Positions 49,471 through 58,882 are shown, counted from the first letter of the stretch. The stretch is 64,000 nucleotides of DNA from Arthrobacter subterraneus (GCF_900099735.1 NZ_FNDT01000012.1:1-64000), one strand, 5' to 3'. The notes: generated by a model not told the origin, from the sequence alone. Translations and numbers: made by a program.

Positions 49471-50937
49471 ATGGCGGGGAAGCACTCAACCTGGGTCTCT
49501 GAGGAGACGGCCCTGTGGGCGTCTGACTCAGTCATGGGCCCGTTGGTGGGGCAACTGGCTCACCATCCCGTGACCCACCGGGATCTTGAGGCGTCGCTGG
49601 AATGTCTGGGGGAACTCGCGTCCCTGCGGGCATGGGTTGACGCACAGGAGGCGAAACTGCTGACCCGCATCGCTGAACTCACAGTGGGTGCCCTTGCCGC
49701 GGATGGGTACGGCGGCCTTGTTGCACAGGAATATGGGGAGAGCCTTGCGGCGGCTGAAATCGGTTCGGTGCTACGGATTCCGGATGGTTCGGCAGGAAAG
49801 CTCATCGACCAGTCGAAGCTGCTGGTGAGTTTCTTCCCCTCCACCGTGGAAGCGCTTCAGCTGGGGAAGATTTCGCGGCGGCATGCTGTGGCTGTTTCGC
49901 AGGAGTGCTGTGGTGTTCCCGAGGATGAAATCCCAGAATTTGAGGACCAGCTGCTCGAGATCGCCCGGGAAACAACGGTTGCGAAGTTGAGCCACCGGGC
50001 GCGGCGTCTTCGTGAGCAACTGCATCCCGAGTCGTTGGAGAAGCGGCGGGAAAAGAAGGTTCGTGACCGTTCCGTTCTGGTGGAGCCCGACCGTGACGGC
50101 ATGGCCTGGTTGAGTGCCTACCTGCCGGCGGAGGAGGCCTACGGGATTGAGCACCGCATCGATCTGACAGCCAGGGCTCTGCAGTGCCCGGATGAACAGC
50201 GGACGCTGAGCCAATTACGCGCGGATGTGTTTTCCGATCTGCTGACCCATACCTGTGCGTCGGACCCGACGGTCGAAGCGGCCGGTGCGGTCGCAGCGCC
50301 TTCACCGTCGGCGTCGTCTGCCTTTGGGTCATCGTCGGGGCCGTCCGGTGCCCAGTCGTCAGGCTTCGCTTCGTCGGCCGGACAGCCAGGCGGATCCGGA
50401 CAGTCAGCAGGACCCGGACAGTCCAGCGGCTATCGGGGAATCGCCGCCCGCGTCTTTGTGACGGTGCCGGTACTGACTTTGCTTGGCGGAGATGAACCCG
50501 CTGAACTGGACGGCTACGGCCCCATCGATGCGGAAACAGCGAGGCGGCTGGCCGGGCACGCGCCGTCGTTCACCCGCCTTCTGACCCATCCGGAAACGGG
50601 AGCGGTCCTGTCGGTGGGCAGGACGAGGTACACCCCGCCCAAAGATTTGCAGGACTGGGTCAGGGTGCGGGACAGGACGTGCCGGCATCCAGGCTGCAAC
50701 CGTGTGGCGGTGCGGTGCGAGATCGACCACACGACACCGTGGTCGCAGGGAGGGGAAACCTGTGCAGGTAACCTCGGAGCATTCTGCAAGCGTCACCACA
50801 TGTTCAAGACATTGAGCTTCTGGAAACACCGACAACCGGTCGAGGGGACAATTGTGTCCACCTCATTCGCTGGGCGGACCTACATCACGCGTCCGGAACC
50901 GTACGGTGCCAGAGCACAGGCGCCGCCGCCGTTTTGA
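49471..50937 (+). CDS. DUF222/HNH endonuclease domain protein (13E12 repeat family)
   Basis: A 488-residue protein of the DUF222-HNH group common in actinobacterial genomes. Residues ~15-265 are the DUF222 helical domain; ~270-325 is a Ser/Gly/Gln/Pro-rich spacer; the C-terminus has the HNH nuclease: CRHPGCNRVAVRCEIDHTTPW with H420, then N435 and HH at 443-444. Members often occur in several copies. Function is unresolved; an intron-less selfish or repair role has been suggested. It stands alone, with a 17-bp tandem repeat just past its stop. Confidence 0.87.
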   Translation: MAGKHSTWVSEETALWASDSVMGPLVGQLAHHPVTHRDLEASLECLGELASLRAWVDAQEAKLLTRIAELTVGALAADGYGGLVAQEYGESLAAAEIGSVLRIPDGSAGKLIDQSKLLVSFFPSTVEALQLGKISRRHAVAVSQECCGVPEDEIPEFEDQLLEIARETTVAKLSHRARRLREQLHPESLEKRREKKVRDRSVLVEPDRDGMAWLSAYLPAEEAYGIEHRIDLTARALQCPDEQRTLSQLRADVFSDLLTHTCASDPTVEAAGAVAAPSPSASSAFGSSSGPSGAQSSGFASSAGQPGGSGQSAGPGQSSGYRGIAARVFVTVPVLTLLGGDEPAELDGYGPIDAETARRLAGHAPSFTRLLTHPETGAVLSVGRTRYTPPKDLQDWVRVRDRTCRHPGCNRVAVRCEIDHTTPWSQGGETCAGNLGAFCKRHHMFKTLSFWKHRQPVEGTIVSTSFAGRTYITRPEPYGARAQAPPPF

Positions 50938-50972
50938 GAGGCGGGGCTTGAAATGTGCGGGCCCCTGCGCTC

Positions 50973-51091
50973 ACACAAGTGGCCGGCTCACACAAGTGGC
51001 CGGCTCGCACAAGTGGCCGGCTCGCACAAGTGGCCGGCTCGCACAAGTGGCCGGCTCGCACAAGTGGCCGGCTCACACAAGTGGCCGGCTC
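50973..51091. repeat. Tandem array of seven 17-bp repeats
   Basis: Seven head-to-tail copies of (A/G)CACAAGTGGCCGGCTC, 119 bp, varying only at the first base. It lies between the HNH gene stop (50937) and the stop of the convergent SDR gene (51118), so it is not translated in either gene. Because 17 is not a multiple of 3 it is not a coding repeat. No spacers, so not CRISPR. A candidate variable-number marker. Confidence 0.9.
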
Positions 51092-51117
51092 GCAGCTGGA
51101 GCCGGCCACCGCGGGAG

Positions 51118-51894
51118 TCAGGAAACCTGCAGGCCGCCGTTGATGTCGTATGTGGCGGCGGTAATGAATCCGGCGTCCGGCCCGACGAGGAAGCTGATGA
51201 GCGCTGCCATCTCGTCCACGGTGCCCACCCGGCCAACCAGGATGTCCTTCGACATATCGCGCTTCCGCTCCTCGGTGAGGGTTCCGCCCATGATGTCGGT
51301 ATCCACCGGGCCGGGAGCAATGCAGTTCACGGTGATGCCGTGTTCGCCCATTTCCCGCGCGAGCGCCCGGGTGAATCCGATGATCCCGGCCTTCGACGCG
51401 CTGTACGCAACCTTGGAGTAAGTTCCACCGCCGCGCTGCGCCGAAATGGACGAGATGCTCACTACACGCCCCAGCTTCCGGTCAATCATCCCGTGAAGTA
51501 CGCGCTGCGTGACGAGGAAGGTGCCGGTCATGTTCACCGCGAATACACGTTCCCAGGCTTCCTTGGTCTCCTTCATGAATTCCGTGGGGGAGCTGATGCC
51601 CGCGAGGTTGGCCAGCGCCACGATCGGCGGCAGCTCAGCCTCAATGCGGCTGATCGCGGCATCGACAGACGCTTCGTCGGAGACATCCGCGCCGACTCCG
51701 ATGGCCTTGACTCCGTTCCGCTGCGCAATGTCGGCTGCAGCCTCTTCTGCTGCAGCGCCGTCGATATCGAGGATGGCAATGTTCCAACCCTCGCGGGCGA
51801 GCCGGTCTGCGGTGGCCCGCCCGATCCCGCGAGCCGACGCTGCTCCGGTGAGTACTGCCGTGCGGTCAGAGGGGAATGCTGCTGTTTCTGTCAC
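51118..51894 (-). CDS. Short-chain dehydrogenase/reductase (SDR)
   Basis: A 258-residue classical SDR. TGAASARGIGRATADRLA is the NAD(P)-binding motif near residues 16-33, NLAGISS the stabilising motif, and SISSISAQRGGGTYSKVAYSASKAGI the Ser-Tyr-Lys active site. Close to 3-oxoacyl-ACP/sugar-acid dehydrogenases. The GTG start overlaps the stop of the GntR gene by 4 nt and has AGGAG 6 nt upstream. With the divergent GntP permease it looks like use of a sugar acid or hydroxy acid; the exact substrate is not readable. Confidence 0.88.
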   Translation of the reverse strand: MTETAAFPSDRTAVLTGAASARGIGRATADRLAREGWNIAILDIDGAAAEEAAADIAQRNGVKAIGVGADVSDEASVDAAISRIEAELPPIVALANLAGISSPTEFMKETKEAWERVFAVNMTGTFLVTQRVLHGMIDRKLGRVVSISSISAQRGGGTYSKVAYSASKAGIIGFTRALAREMGEHGITVNCIAPGPVDTDIMGGTLTEERKRDMSKDILVGRVGTVDEMAALISFLVGPDAGFITAATYDINGGLQVS

Positions 51895-52613
51895 GTTTGC
51901 TCCTGATGTTGATCGTTCTGATGGATGAAGTGTTCGTAGTCGTCATAGGTCTGGTTGATGTGTGCCTGCATGGCTTTCCGGGCAACCTCCGGATCGCGGG
52001 TGCGGATCGCGTCGAGCACCAGCGCGTGGTGCTCCATGGCATGCTTCTGCACTTCAAGGAACGACGACGTCTCGCGCCTCATCGTGTACAGCAGCTGCTC
52101 GAGCGGGCCGAGTATCACCGGAATAAAGGGATTCGCCGAAGCGCGGAAGACGGCTTCGTGGAAAGCAAGGTCAGCGGTGGTGACTGCATCAAGGTCGCCC
52201 GCCTCGTGAGCGCGCCGCAACGCCTCGTTGGTGGACTCCATGAACTGCAGGTCATCTTCCGTGGCGTTCAGGGCGGCCAGCTCAGCCGCGCCGATCTCCA
52301 CCATGCGGCGGATCTCCAGCAGGCGGAGCGAAACATCGGGGGAGGTGGTGGCTGCCGAGGCAGACCGGATGATCGCCTGCAGGTCCGTCCACTGGGCTGT
52401 CGGTTTCACATAGGTTCCGAGCCCACGCTTCACCTGGACAATGTTCTGCGCCTGCAGCTTTTTGAGTGCTTCCCGGACAGTCAGCCGGCTGACGTCGGAC
52501 TCGGCAGCCAGTTCAGCCTCCGAAGGCAGCGACGCTCCCGGCGGATAGGTGCCCCTGATGATTCGATCGAGGATCTCCTCAAAGACCGACTCAGCCAGTG
52601 ATGTACGTGCCAC
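51891..52613 (-). CDS. GntR family regulator with FCD domain
   Basis: A 240-residue FadR-type regulator: HTH LPSEAELAAESDVSRLTVREALKKLQAQNIV in residues ~26-58 and an FCD domain with LEIRRMVEIGAAELAALNA and DLAFHEAVFRAS (metal-binding Asp/His). Co-transcribed with the SDR gene and divergent from gntP across 200 bp. It probably represses both until the imported acid or its product binds. Confidence 0.87.
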   Translation of the reverse strand: MARTSLAESVFEEILDRIIRGTYPPGASLPSEAELAAESDVSRLTVREALKKLQAQNIVQVKRGLGTYVKPTAQWTDLQAIIRSASAATTSPDVSLRLLEIRRMVEIGAAELAALNATEDDLQFMESTNEALRRAHEAGDLDAVTTADLAFHEAVFRASANPFIPVILGPLEQLLYTMRRETSSFLEVQKHAMEHHALVLDAIRTRDPEVARKAMQAHINQTYDDYEHFIHQNDQHQEQT

Positions 52614-52813
52614 CGGGGCACCCCCTCACAGGCCAGCGGGCAAGCAACGTTGCTTCTCGCATGTGCACTGTACTTTCCTTCAACTTTTACTTGTCAGATG
52701 TCATATGTGTAGTGCTAGTGTGTCATTCAGCACACTGCTCGTCAACGCACAGCGGGCATCGTGCTGATCTAAGACGGCAACGAGGCTTGCTTAGCTGACG
52801 AGGAGCACACTAC

Positions 52814-54334
52814 GTGGATCTACAACTACTTTTGGCGCTGGTTCTTGGAATCGCGACCATCATCATCCTGGTGCTGAGGACGCGTCTCGACGCGTTCGTG
52901 GCACTGCTCATTGCCGCCCTGGTAACGGGCATCGTTGCGGGACAGGCTCCGCTCGAGATTGTTTCGGCCATCACCACCGGCTTCGGCAACACGCTGGCTT
53001 CAATCGGCATTGTCATCGGGCTCGGAGTCGGCATCGGAAAGATTCTGGAAGTCTCCGGGGCCGCAAACTCCCTGGCACTGGCATTCCTGAAGCTTTTCGG
53101 CAAGGGACGTGAGCCCTGGGCGCTCGGAAGCGTTGGCGCCCTGGTTTCCATCCCGGTCTTCTGCGACTCCGGATACGTCATCATGAACCCGCTTGCACGT
53201 TCCATTGCACGGGTGAAGCGCGCGGGCTACATCACCCTCGCACTGGCGCTTGGCTGCGGCATGACCCTGACGCACCACCTGGTGCCGCCCACCCCCGGAC
53301 CGCTTGCTGTCGCCGGCATCCTTGGTGCTGACCTCGGTGCCCTGATTCTGGCGGGCCTTGTCTTTACGGTCATCCTGCTTCCCATCGTGGTCATCTACGC
53401 CCGGTGGATTGGGCCCAAGATTGAACCCGACATGTCGCAGAGCGTCCGCGAGATGGTCTATGGCACGGCAGTAGCCCGGTCGGGCGGACGCACTGCCACG
53501 GCAGTTGCGGATCACGACGACGCCGGTACTCACGGCGACGGCGCGCCCACCCTTGGAGATTCCGAGAGCATGCACGGCTCCTCCGTGGATATCGATAACA
53601 CCGACCTCGGCGCGCCTCCGGCCGGTGCCAAGCCGCACCGGGTTGGAGCGTTTGTTGCTTCCCTTCCGCTGCTTGGTCCGCTGCTGCTCATCATCCTCAA
53701 CACAGTGAGTGCCGCGATCGACCAGAATAACCAGGGCGTCATCGGCACCGGCGAGTACGAGCCCTCCACCTGGGCAGTACCGCTGGCATTCATCGGTAAC
53801 CCGGTGGTTGCGCTGGTCATCGGCGTCCTGCTTGCGGTCTACGTTCTGCTGCCGCGCTGGACCCCGCGCTCCAAGGTGCAGGGCTGGTTCGCGGAAGCTG
53901 CCGCGTCCGCAGGTCTCATCCTGCTCATCACCGGTGCCGGCGGCGCGCTTGGTCAGGTCCTCCGCAGCTCCGGTGTGGGCGACGCCCTCGCCGAAGCGAT
54001 TGCTGCGACGCCGCTGCCTGCGTTCCTGGTTCCGTTCCTGATTGCAACGCTCGTTCGTATTGCCCAGGGTTCCGGCACGGTTGCAATGATTACGGCAGCG
54101 TCAGTCACGGCGCCGCTGGTCACCTCGCTGGGTATCGATCCGATTGTGGCAGCGCTTGCCTGCACCGCCGGCTCTATGGTCTTCAGCTACTTCAATGACT
54201 CCTACTTCTGGGTTGTCACGCGCTTCGCCGGACTGGACGGAACTGCGGCACTGAAGGGCTGGTCTGGTATTACGACGGCGGTCTGGGCAGGTTCCATCCC
54301 GCTCCTGTTCATCGCGAACGCAATCCTCGGTTAA
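52814..54334 (+). CDS. GntP family permease (gluconate/hydroxy acid:H+ symporter)
   Basis: A 506-residue membrane protein of the GntP family: LLALVLGIATIIILVLRTRLDAFVALLIAALVTGIVAG begins the transport core and GSMVFSYFNDSYFWVV with WSGITTAVWAGSIPLLFI ends it. It carries an uncommonly long hydrophilic loop (~residues 215-275, with several Asp/His residues: DHDDAGTHGDGAPTLGDSESMH). The GTG start has GAGGAG 9 nt upstream. Uptake of gluconate, glycerate or similar acids is likely from family; the neighbouring SDR and GntR support this. Confidence 0.88.
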   Translation: MDLQLLLALVLGIATIIILVLRTRLDAFVALLIAALVTGIVAGQAPLEIVSAITTGFGNTLASIGIVIGLGVGIGKILEVSGAANSLALAFLKLFGKGREPWALGSVGALVSIPVFCDSGYVIMNPLARSIARVKRAGYITLALALGCGMTLTHHLVPPTPGPLAVAGILGADLGALILAGLVFTVILLPIVVIYARWIGPKIEPDMSQSVREMVYGTAVARSGGRTATAVADHDDAGTHGDGAPTLGDSESMHGSSVDIDNTDLGAPPAGAKPHRVGAFVASLPLLGPLLLIILNTVSAAIDQNNQGVIGTGEYEPSTWAVPLAFIGNPVVALVIGVLLAVYVLLPRWTPRSKVQGWFAEAAASAGLILLITGAGGALGQVLRSSGVGDALAEAIAATPLPAFLVPFLIATLVRIAQGSGTVAMITAASVTAPLVTSLGIDPIVAALACTAGSMVFSYFNDSYFWVVTRFAGLDGTAALKGWSGITTAVWAGSIPLLFIANAILG

Positions 54335-54360
54335 CACGCGGGTGAGCTGATCCGCTATAC

Positions 54361-54398
54361 AGAACCGCTCCCGGGAGATGTCTCCCGGGAGCGGTTCT
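54361..54398 (+). terminator. Strong intrinsic terminator after gntP
   Basis: An 18-bp stem AGAACCGCTCCCGGGAGA / TCTCCCGGGAGCGGTTCT with a 2-nt centre (effective loop 4 nt), followed by GTTTA, 26 nt past the gntP stop. Confidence 0.85.
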
Positions 54399-54448
54399 GT
54401 TTAGGCAGCGCACACGTTGGTTATGACGCTGCTTCGAGCCTGCAAGGT

Positions 54449-55735
54449 TTATCGCAGCCGGATGTTCGAAGGATTGCCCGGGACGGCGACTGCTTTCAAT
54501 CCCGACTGGTTGGCGTGAAGAAGGCACCACTTGGCCAACTGCATGCCGACGAGCTTACGGACAGACTCGTGCTTTGCCTTCACGAGAGGTGTCGCTGCCG
54601 AGCCGAAGACAGCAAGACTGATGCCGTTCTTCCCATGCAGCGCAGGATCACGAAGTACTGCAACCCACGCTTTACCCAACGCAGCCTTCGCCGCATCGGC
54701 GCTGCCATTCACGTTCGTGAATTCTCGGGTCAGATGCGCCTTCATGCGCTCCAGGTTTTTCAAGCGCTCGCTTGCTCCGGCTGGTGTCAGGACGGCAGCC
54801 GAGCTTACTGGTGCAGGTGCAGCACGAGCGGGAGGTGCCGGTATGTGAGCAACCGATTGCACCCCCATGGGTTTCGGTCGCGCCGACTTTTCATTCACTT
54901 GCCCATCGATCCCGAACTCGGGCTCGACTGACTGCTCGGCAAGAAGCGTGAGATGGCTAAGCTCGCGGTGCAGTTTGGCGATCTCGCGATGGATCTCACT
55001 GATTCGCTTCACAACGCTGGCACGAGTTGGCGGAGTCTCTGCCTGAGCTGTGTGGAGCTTGGCTTCCACCTCGGAGGAGATACTGCACCGGAAGAGGGCG
55101 CAGAGGGTTCGCGCGAGCGGGAGGCGGTCTCCGTCGTCGTGCAATAGCAGGGGAGAAGGGCTCGTCAGGGTCTGCACCACTGAAGCAAGGTTCTCCAGGG
55201 TTCCGTAGACTCTTCCAAATCGAAAGCGTTCCATAACCGTTGCGGAATCGATTTGGGGACAATAGACACACTGTGCCAGTCTCAACTCCGGCTCGTTGAA
55301 ACCGGAAAAGTGCGGCTTCAGGACTGACCGACGGATCACCGCACGAACAACGTCGAGCTGGCCGGAGACCTGTTCTATGGGGTTCGGGACGCCGGTTCCG
55401 TTGCCCAGTAGCCATGGCTGCCCGGTATCTGCGGCAAGTGCTACGGCCTGCGGGAACCGCTTCCACTCGCTCACCATGAGGACGCCGGTGACGGTGTTAT
55501 AGAAGAACCAATCGATTTCAGCGACCGCGCGGCCTGGCGCCTCAACCCGGCAGTTGGTGAACGCCCAGACGTCGTCGTTGAGCAGCGATGAGAGCCTGGC
55601 GACATCCTTTTGCGCAGGTTTGTGCGCCGCCGAATTGGTGGAAGGAAAGTGCAGCAACGTCTGGCCTTGATGGGTGCAGGGGATGGTGAAGGAACCCCAA
55701 CCCCGCACCAGCCGCGCAGAGAGCGCTGAGCTCAT
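54449..55735 (-). CDS. NERD-like nuclease candidate, hypothetical
   Basis: A 428-residue protein. Residues ~40-130 look like a NERD/PD-(D/E)xK nuclease fold: VAEIDWFFYNTVTGVLMVSEWKRF has E73/D75 and E90-x-K92, and PIEQVSGQ holds the family Gln. A coiled-coil part follows (~235-265: ISEIHREIAKLHRELSHLTLL), then a Pro/Ala linker and a ~90-residue C-terminal domain with LGKAWVAVLRDPALHGKNGI, unlike anything I recognise with certainty (a LOTUS-like module is possible). The GC content and codon use look lower than in flanking genes, suggesting transfer. Possible nucleic-acid defence role is an inference. Confidence 0.72.
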   Translation of the reverse strand: MSSALSARLVRGWGSFTIPCTHQGQTLLHFPSTNSAAHKPAQKDVARLSSLLNDDVWAFTNCRVEAPGRAVAEIDWFFYNTVTGVLMVSEWKRFPQAVALAADTGQPWLLGNGTGVPNPIEQVSGQLDVVRAVIRRSVLKPHFSGFNEPELRLAQCVYCPQIDSATVMERFRFGRVYGTLENLASVVQTLTSPSPLLLHDDGDRLPLARTLCALFRCSISSEVEAKLHTAQAETPPTRASVVKRISEIHREIAKLHRELSHLTLLAEQSVEPEFGIDGQVNEKSARPKPMGVQSVAHIPAPPARAAPAPVSSAAVLTPAGASERLKNLERMKAHLTREFTNVNGSADAAKAALGKAWVAVLRDPALHGKNGISLAVFGSAATPLVKAKHESVRKLVGMQLAKWCLLHANQSGLKAVAVPGNPSNIRLR

Positions 55736-55795
55736 CGTAACCGAGCCCGCGGAAACTCGGATTGAACGAGACCCGAGGCGATTAGGCTATGACAA

Positions 55796-56257
55796 ATGGC
55801 GGCCACCCCAACCTCAACACCTCGAACATCCATCGCGAGAACAGCCGCCCGCATCCTTCTGGGCCTCTTCCTGCTGGCAGCCGGCACCGCCCACCTGACC
55901 TTCGCCCGCTCCGAATTCGCCGCTCAGGTGCCGGCCTGGCTACCGCTCAACACCGACGTCGTCGTAGTGGTGTCCGGCGTCGTCGAACTGGTTCTGGGCG
56001 CTGCATTGATACTCCTCCGCCAAATGCGACAGCGGGTCCTGGTGGGATGGATAACGGCAGCCTTCTTTGTCGCCGTCTTTCCCGGCAACATCGCCCAGTA
56101 CCTCGAAGGAGTCGACGCCTTCGGACTCGACACCGACCGCGCCCGGCTTATCCGGCTCTTCTTCCAACCGATCCTGGTCCTGTGGGCACTGTGGTCCACC
56201 GGCGCATGGCACCACCGCCGATTGCTACGCTCCTCAGGTGAGCACCTGCGCCGCTAA
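55796..56257 (+). CDS. DoxX-like membrane protein (COG4270)
   Basis: A 153-residue, four-helix membrane protein: IARTAARILLGLFLLAAGTAHLTFARSEF, TDVVVVVSGVVELVLGAALILLRQ, VLVGWITAAFFVAVFPGNIAQYLEGVDAF and RLFFQPILVLWALWSTGAW. The PGNI-Q-YLEG element is typical of the COG4270 subfamily. Function unknown; a redox or lipid-associated role is likely by family only. Confidence 0.84.
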   Translation: MAATPTSTPRTSIARTAARILLGLFLLAAGTAHLTFARSEFAAQVPAWLPLNTDVVVVVSGVVELVLGAALILLRQMRQRVLVGWITAAFFVAVFPGNIAQYLEGVDAFGLDTDRARLIRLFFQPILVLWALWSTGAWHHRRLLRSSGEHLRR

Positions 56258-56305
56258 CGGCATCCCGCCACGACCACGATCGGACGTGGCGCCATCGACA
56301 TAGAC

Positions 56306-57268
56306 GTGGTCATTGCGCTTGTCGGTGCGGTCATTCTGATCGGAATGGGTTCGATTTTCCGGCACCGGTTCATTCCCAGCCCGGAGTTCTGGTCCGGACT
56401 CGAAAAGCTGGTCTACTTTGTGCTCCTGCCCTGCCTGCTCGTCACCGGACTCGCCGACGCCGACTTCGCCTCCATCGAGCCTGGACCGATGGTCCTGGTG
56501 CTGGCCGCCTCAGCATCCTTTGCAGCACTGCTCGCCTACGCCACCCGCCGCCCCGCCGCAGGCCAGAACGGCCCGGCATTCACCTCCGTCTTCCAGGGCA
56601 CCGTCCGCTTCAACACCTACATCGGAGTAACGACGGCGGCAGCCCTCTTCGGATCCGACGGCATCGCCATCGCCGCACTCGCCAACGCCGTCCTGATCCC
56701 GTTCGGCAACCTTGCCTCCACCATCGCGCTCGCCCACTACGGACACCACAAACTGCGCGGTTCCGCCGTGGTGCTCGCCGTGTTCCTCAATCCGCTGATC
56801 CTGGCGTGCGCCGTCGGACTTGCCGCAAACCTCATCGGCTCCGTACCGGGAGTACAAAGCTTTCTCGATACGCCGGCACCGGCCGCAGTCCTGCAACTCC
56901 TGATCGCGGTTCTCGGGCTGCTCGGGGGAGCGGCACTGCCTATCGGTCTCTTCTGCGTCGGCGCCGGATTGCGCGGACGGCTCGTCACCAGGGAGTCGCT
57001 ACGCCCGGTCGCAGCAGCACTGGTGCTCCGGTTCATCCCGGTTCCGGCCGCGACGCTTGGCCTGTGCCTCCTGCTGGGATTCACTGGCCCGGCCGCCGTG
57101 GTGTGCGTGGTCTTCCAGTCACTGCCCACCGCTACAAGTTCCTACGTCTTTGCCCGACGCCTCGGCGGCGACGCCTCCCTCATGGCCCAGATCACCGCCG
57201 CACAGACCGTCCTCTCGGGTGTAGTACTGCCGACGTGGATTCTGGTCGCCCTCACGGTGCTCATGTAA
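56306..57268 (+). CDS. AEC family (auxin efflux carrier) transporter
   Basis: A 320-residue ten-helix transporter of the AEC/BART family: IFRHRFIPSPEFWSGLEKLVYFVLLPCLLVTGLADADF near the N-terminus, FNTYIGVTTAAALFGSDGI in the middle and QSLPTATSSYVFARRLGGDASLMAQITAAQTVLSG at the end, all family hallmarks. Bacterial AEC members move malonate or other organic acids. The GTG start lies 48 nt after the DoxX-like gene. Confidence 0.87.
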   Translation: MVIALVGAVILIGMGSIFRHRFIPSPEFWSGLEKLVYFVLLPCLLVTGLADADFASIEPGPMVLVLAASASFAALLAYATRRPAAGQNGPAFTSVFQGTVRFNTYIGVTTAAALFGSDGIAIAALANAVLIPFGNLASTIALAHYGHHKLRGSAVVLAVFLNPLILACAVGLAANLIGSVPGVQSFLDTPAPAAVLQLLIAVLGLLGGAALPIGLFCVGAGLRGRLVTRESLRPVAAALVLRFIPVPAATLGLCLLLGFTGPAAVVCVVFQSLPTATSSYVFARRLGGDASLMAQITAAQTVLSGVVLPTWILVALTVLM

Positions 57269-57335
57269 ACAGTGACCCACGCAGGCACAGCCCTCACCTA
57301 AGCGCGGAGCCCATATTGCTCGCTAGGATCGATCC

Positions 57336-58331
57336 ATGGAAACCCGCGAAGCCGCCGCAGATACCCTCGTCACCCTCAGCGACATCGAAGACGCCGCCGA
57401 ACGCATCAGCGACCTGGTCCTGCGGACACCGCTCATCCAGCTTCCGCACCCCGAGCGCCCGGACGAGATCCTGCACTGCAAAGCTGAATCCCTCCAGCCC
57501 ACCAGCGCCTTCAAGCTCCGCGGCGCCTACAACACCATTGCCCAGGTGCTGGATCAGGCCCGTGAACACGGCATCGTCGCCCAGTCCTCAGGCAACCACG
57601 CCCGTGCAGTTGCCTGGCTGGCACACCGGCTGAACCTCCGCGCCGTCATTGTCATGCCCGACGCCGCACCGCTGCCGAAGATCGCCGCCGTACGTGCACT
57701 CGGAGCAGAAGTGGAGATTGTTCCCTCAGCCCTACGCGACATCCGCGCCCACGAACTCGTTGCCGAACACGGCTACGTCCATGTTCCGCCCTACGACGAC
57801 CCGCGGATCATCGCCGGGCAGGGGACCGTGGGACTCGAAATAGTGCAGCAACTGCCCGAGGTGGACACCGTCCTGGTGCCGATTTCCGGCGGTGGCCTCA
57901 TCTCCGGAATCGCTACCGCGGTCAAGGGGATGAAGCCTGAAACCCGCGTGATCGGAGTGGAACCGGAACTCGCCGCGGACGCCGCCCAGAGCTTCCGCGA
58001 AGGCCGCCGCATCACCTGGGAGCAGGAACTGACCTACCGCACGGTGGCCGACGGCCTGCGCACCCCCGCCCTCGGGGTGCACCCGTGGGAGCATGTGAAG
58101 CGCTACGTCGACGACATCATCACGGTCACCGAGGAGCAGATCCTCTCCGCCATGCGCCACCTCACCCTCGAAGGCAGGCTGGTGGTGGAACCGTCCGGCG
58201 CCGTTGCCACGGCTGCCTGGATGCACGGACTCATTCCCGGCCATCACGACGGCGACACGGTAGCCGCCGTCGTCTCCGGCGGATCAGTGGACCCGGCCCT
58301 GCTCGCGAAAGTGCTGCAGCGGCAGTTCTAG
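57336..58331 (+). CDS. Threonine/serine dehydratase, PLP-dependent (serine racemase type)
   Basis: A 331-residue fold-type II PLP enzyme without an ACT regulatory domain, so catabolic rather than biosynthetic. The PLP Lys is K60 in TSAFKLRGAYN; SSGNHARAVAWLA is the substrate loop and VPISGGGLISGIATAV the phosphate-binding turn. It would deaminate L-threonine/serine or racemise serine. Downstream of the AEC transporter with 67 nt between them, possibly one unit, and convergent with the DUF4287 gene with a 4-nt stop overlap. Confidence 0.88.
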   Translation: METREAAADTLVTLSDIEDAAERISDLVLRTPLIQLPHPERPDEILHCKAESLQPTSAFKLRGAYNTIAQVLDQAREHGIVAQSSGNHARAVAWLAHRLNLRAVIVMPDAAPLPKIAAVRALGAEVEIVPSALRDIRAHELVAEHGYVHVPPYDDPRIIAGQGTVGLEIVQQLPEVDTVLVPISGGGLISGIATAVKGMKPETRVIGVEPELAADAAQSFREGRRITWEQELTYRTVADGLRTPALGVHPWEHVKRYVDDIITVTEEQILSAMRHLTLEGRLVVEPSGAVATAAWMHGLIPGHHDGDTVAAVVSGGSVDPALLAKVLQRQF

Positions 58332-58882
58332 AGCCGTTCGAGGAAAGCGGTGAGCAGTTTCACCCACTGCTCGCGCGCGGCGTCGTTCGCTTCCGGGGAG
58401 GGCAGGCCCATCTGGCTTGCCACGATCGACGCGGTCCCGTTCTTCTTGGGCTCGCTGGTGACAAGGACCGATGAGCCGTCCCGGGCACGCGATCGCCACG
58501 TCAGACGCCGGTCGGATCCACCGGTCTTCGGAGGTTCAGCGAGCAGCAACTGTACAGTCGCGTTCCCGGCAGCGAACTCCGACCACCGCGCCATGAGCTC
58601 CTTCAGACCGAGCGCCGTCGACCTGCTCACGCTCAGCTGGAACGTGCCGTCGGAACGCTGCCCGGGAACCCGCCGCCCGATGTGGTGCTCGTAGGCGACC
58701 GCTATGGACTGCGCCCACCAGCCGGCCGAGTCCATGGTGCCGTCAAGTTCCTCATGAACCTTCAGCGCAATGTCCTTGTGGCTCAGGTCCCGGCCTCCAA
58801 CCGAGTCCAGAAACCTGAGCCACTGGTCCCACGAGCGGTTGGTGGCCCGCTCGATGGACGCAATTTTGGAGTCGGTTGCCAT
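58328..58882 (-). CDS. DUF4287 domain protein with SRPBCC-like C-terminus
   Basis: A 184-residue protein. The first ~70 residues are a DUF4287-type helical module (KIASIERATNRSWDQWLRFLDSVGGRDLSHKDIALKVHEEL ... GWWAQSIAVAYEHHIGRRVPGQ). The rest (~80-184) reads like an AHSA1/SRPBCC lipid-binding half-barrel (FQLSVSRSTALGLKELM ... WRSRARDGSSVLVTSEPKKNGTASIVASQMGLPSPEANDAAREQWVKLLTAFLE). Function unknown. No partner seen. Confidence 0.8.
   Translation of the reverse strand: MATDSKIASIERATNRSWDQWLRFLDSVGGRDLSHKDIALKVHEELDGTMDSAGWWAQSIAVAYEHHIGRRVPGQRSDGTFQLSVSRSTALGLKELMARWSEFAAGNATVQLLLAEPPKTGGSDRRLTWRSRARDGSSVLVTSEPKKNGTASIVASQMGLPSPEANDAAREQWVKLLTAFLERL

Noticed and set aside
50973..51091. CRISPR array
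   Set aside because: The 17-bp units follow one another with no spacers and there are no cas genes.
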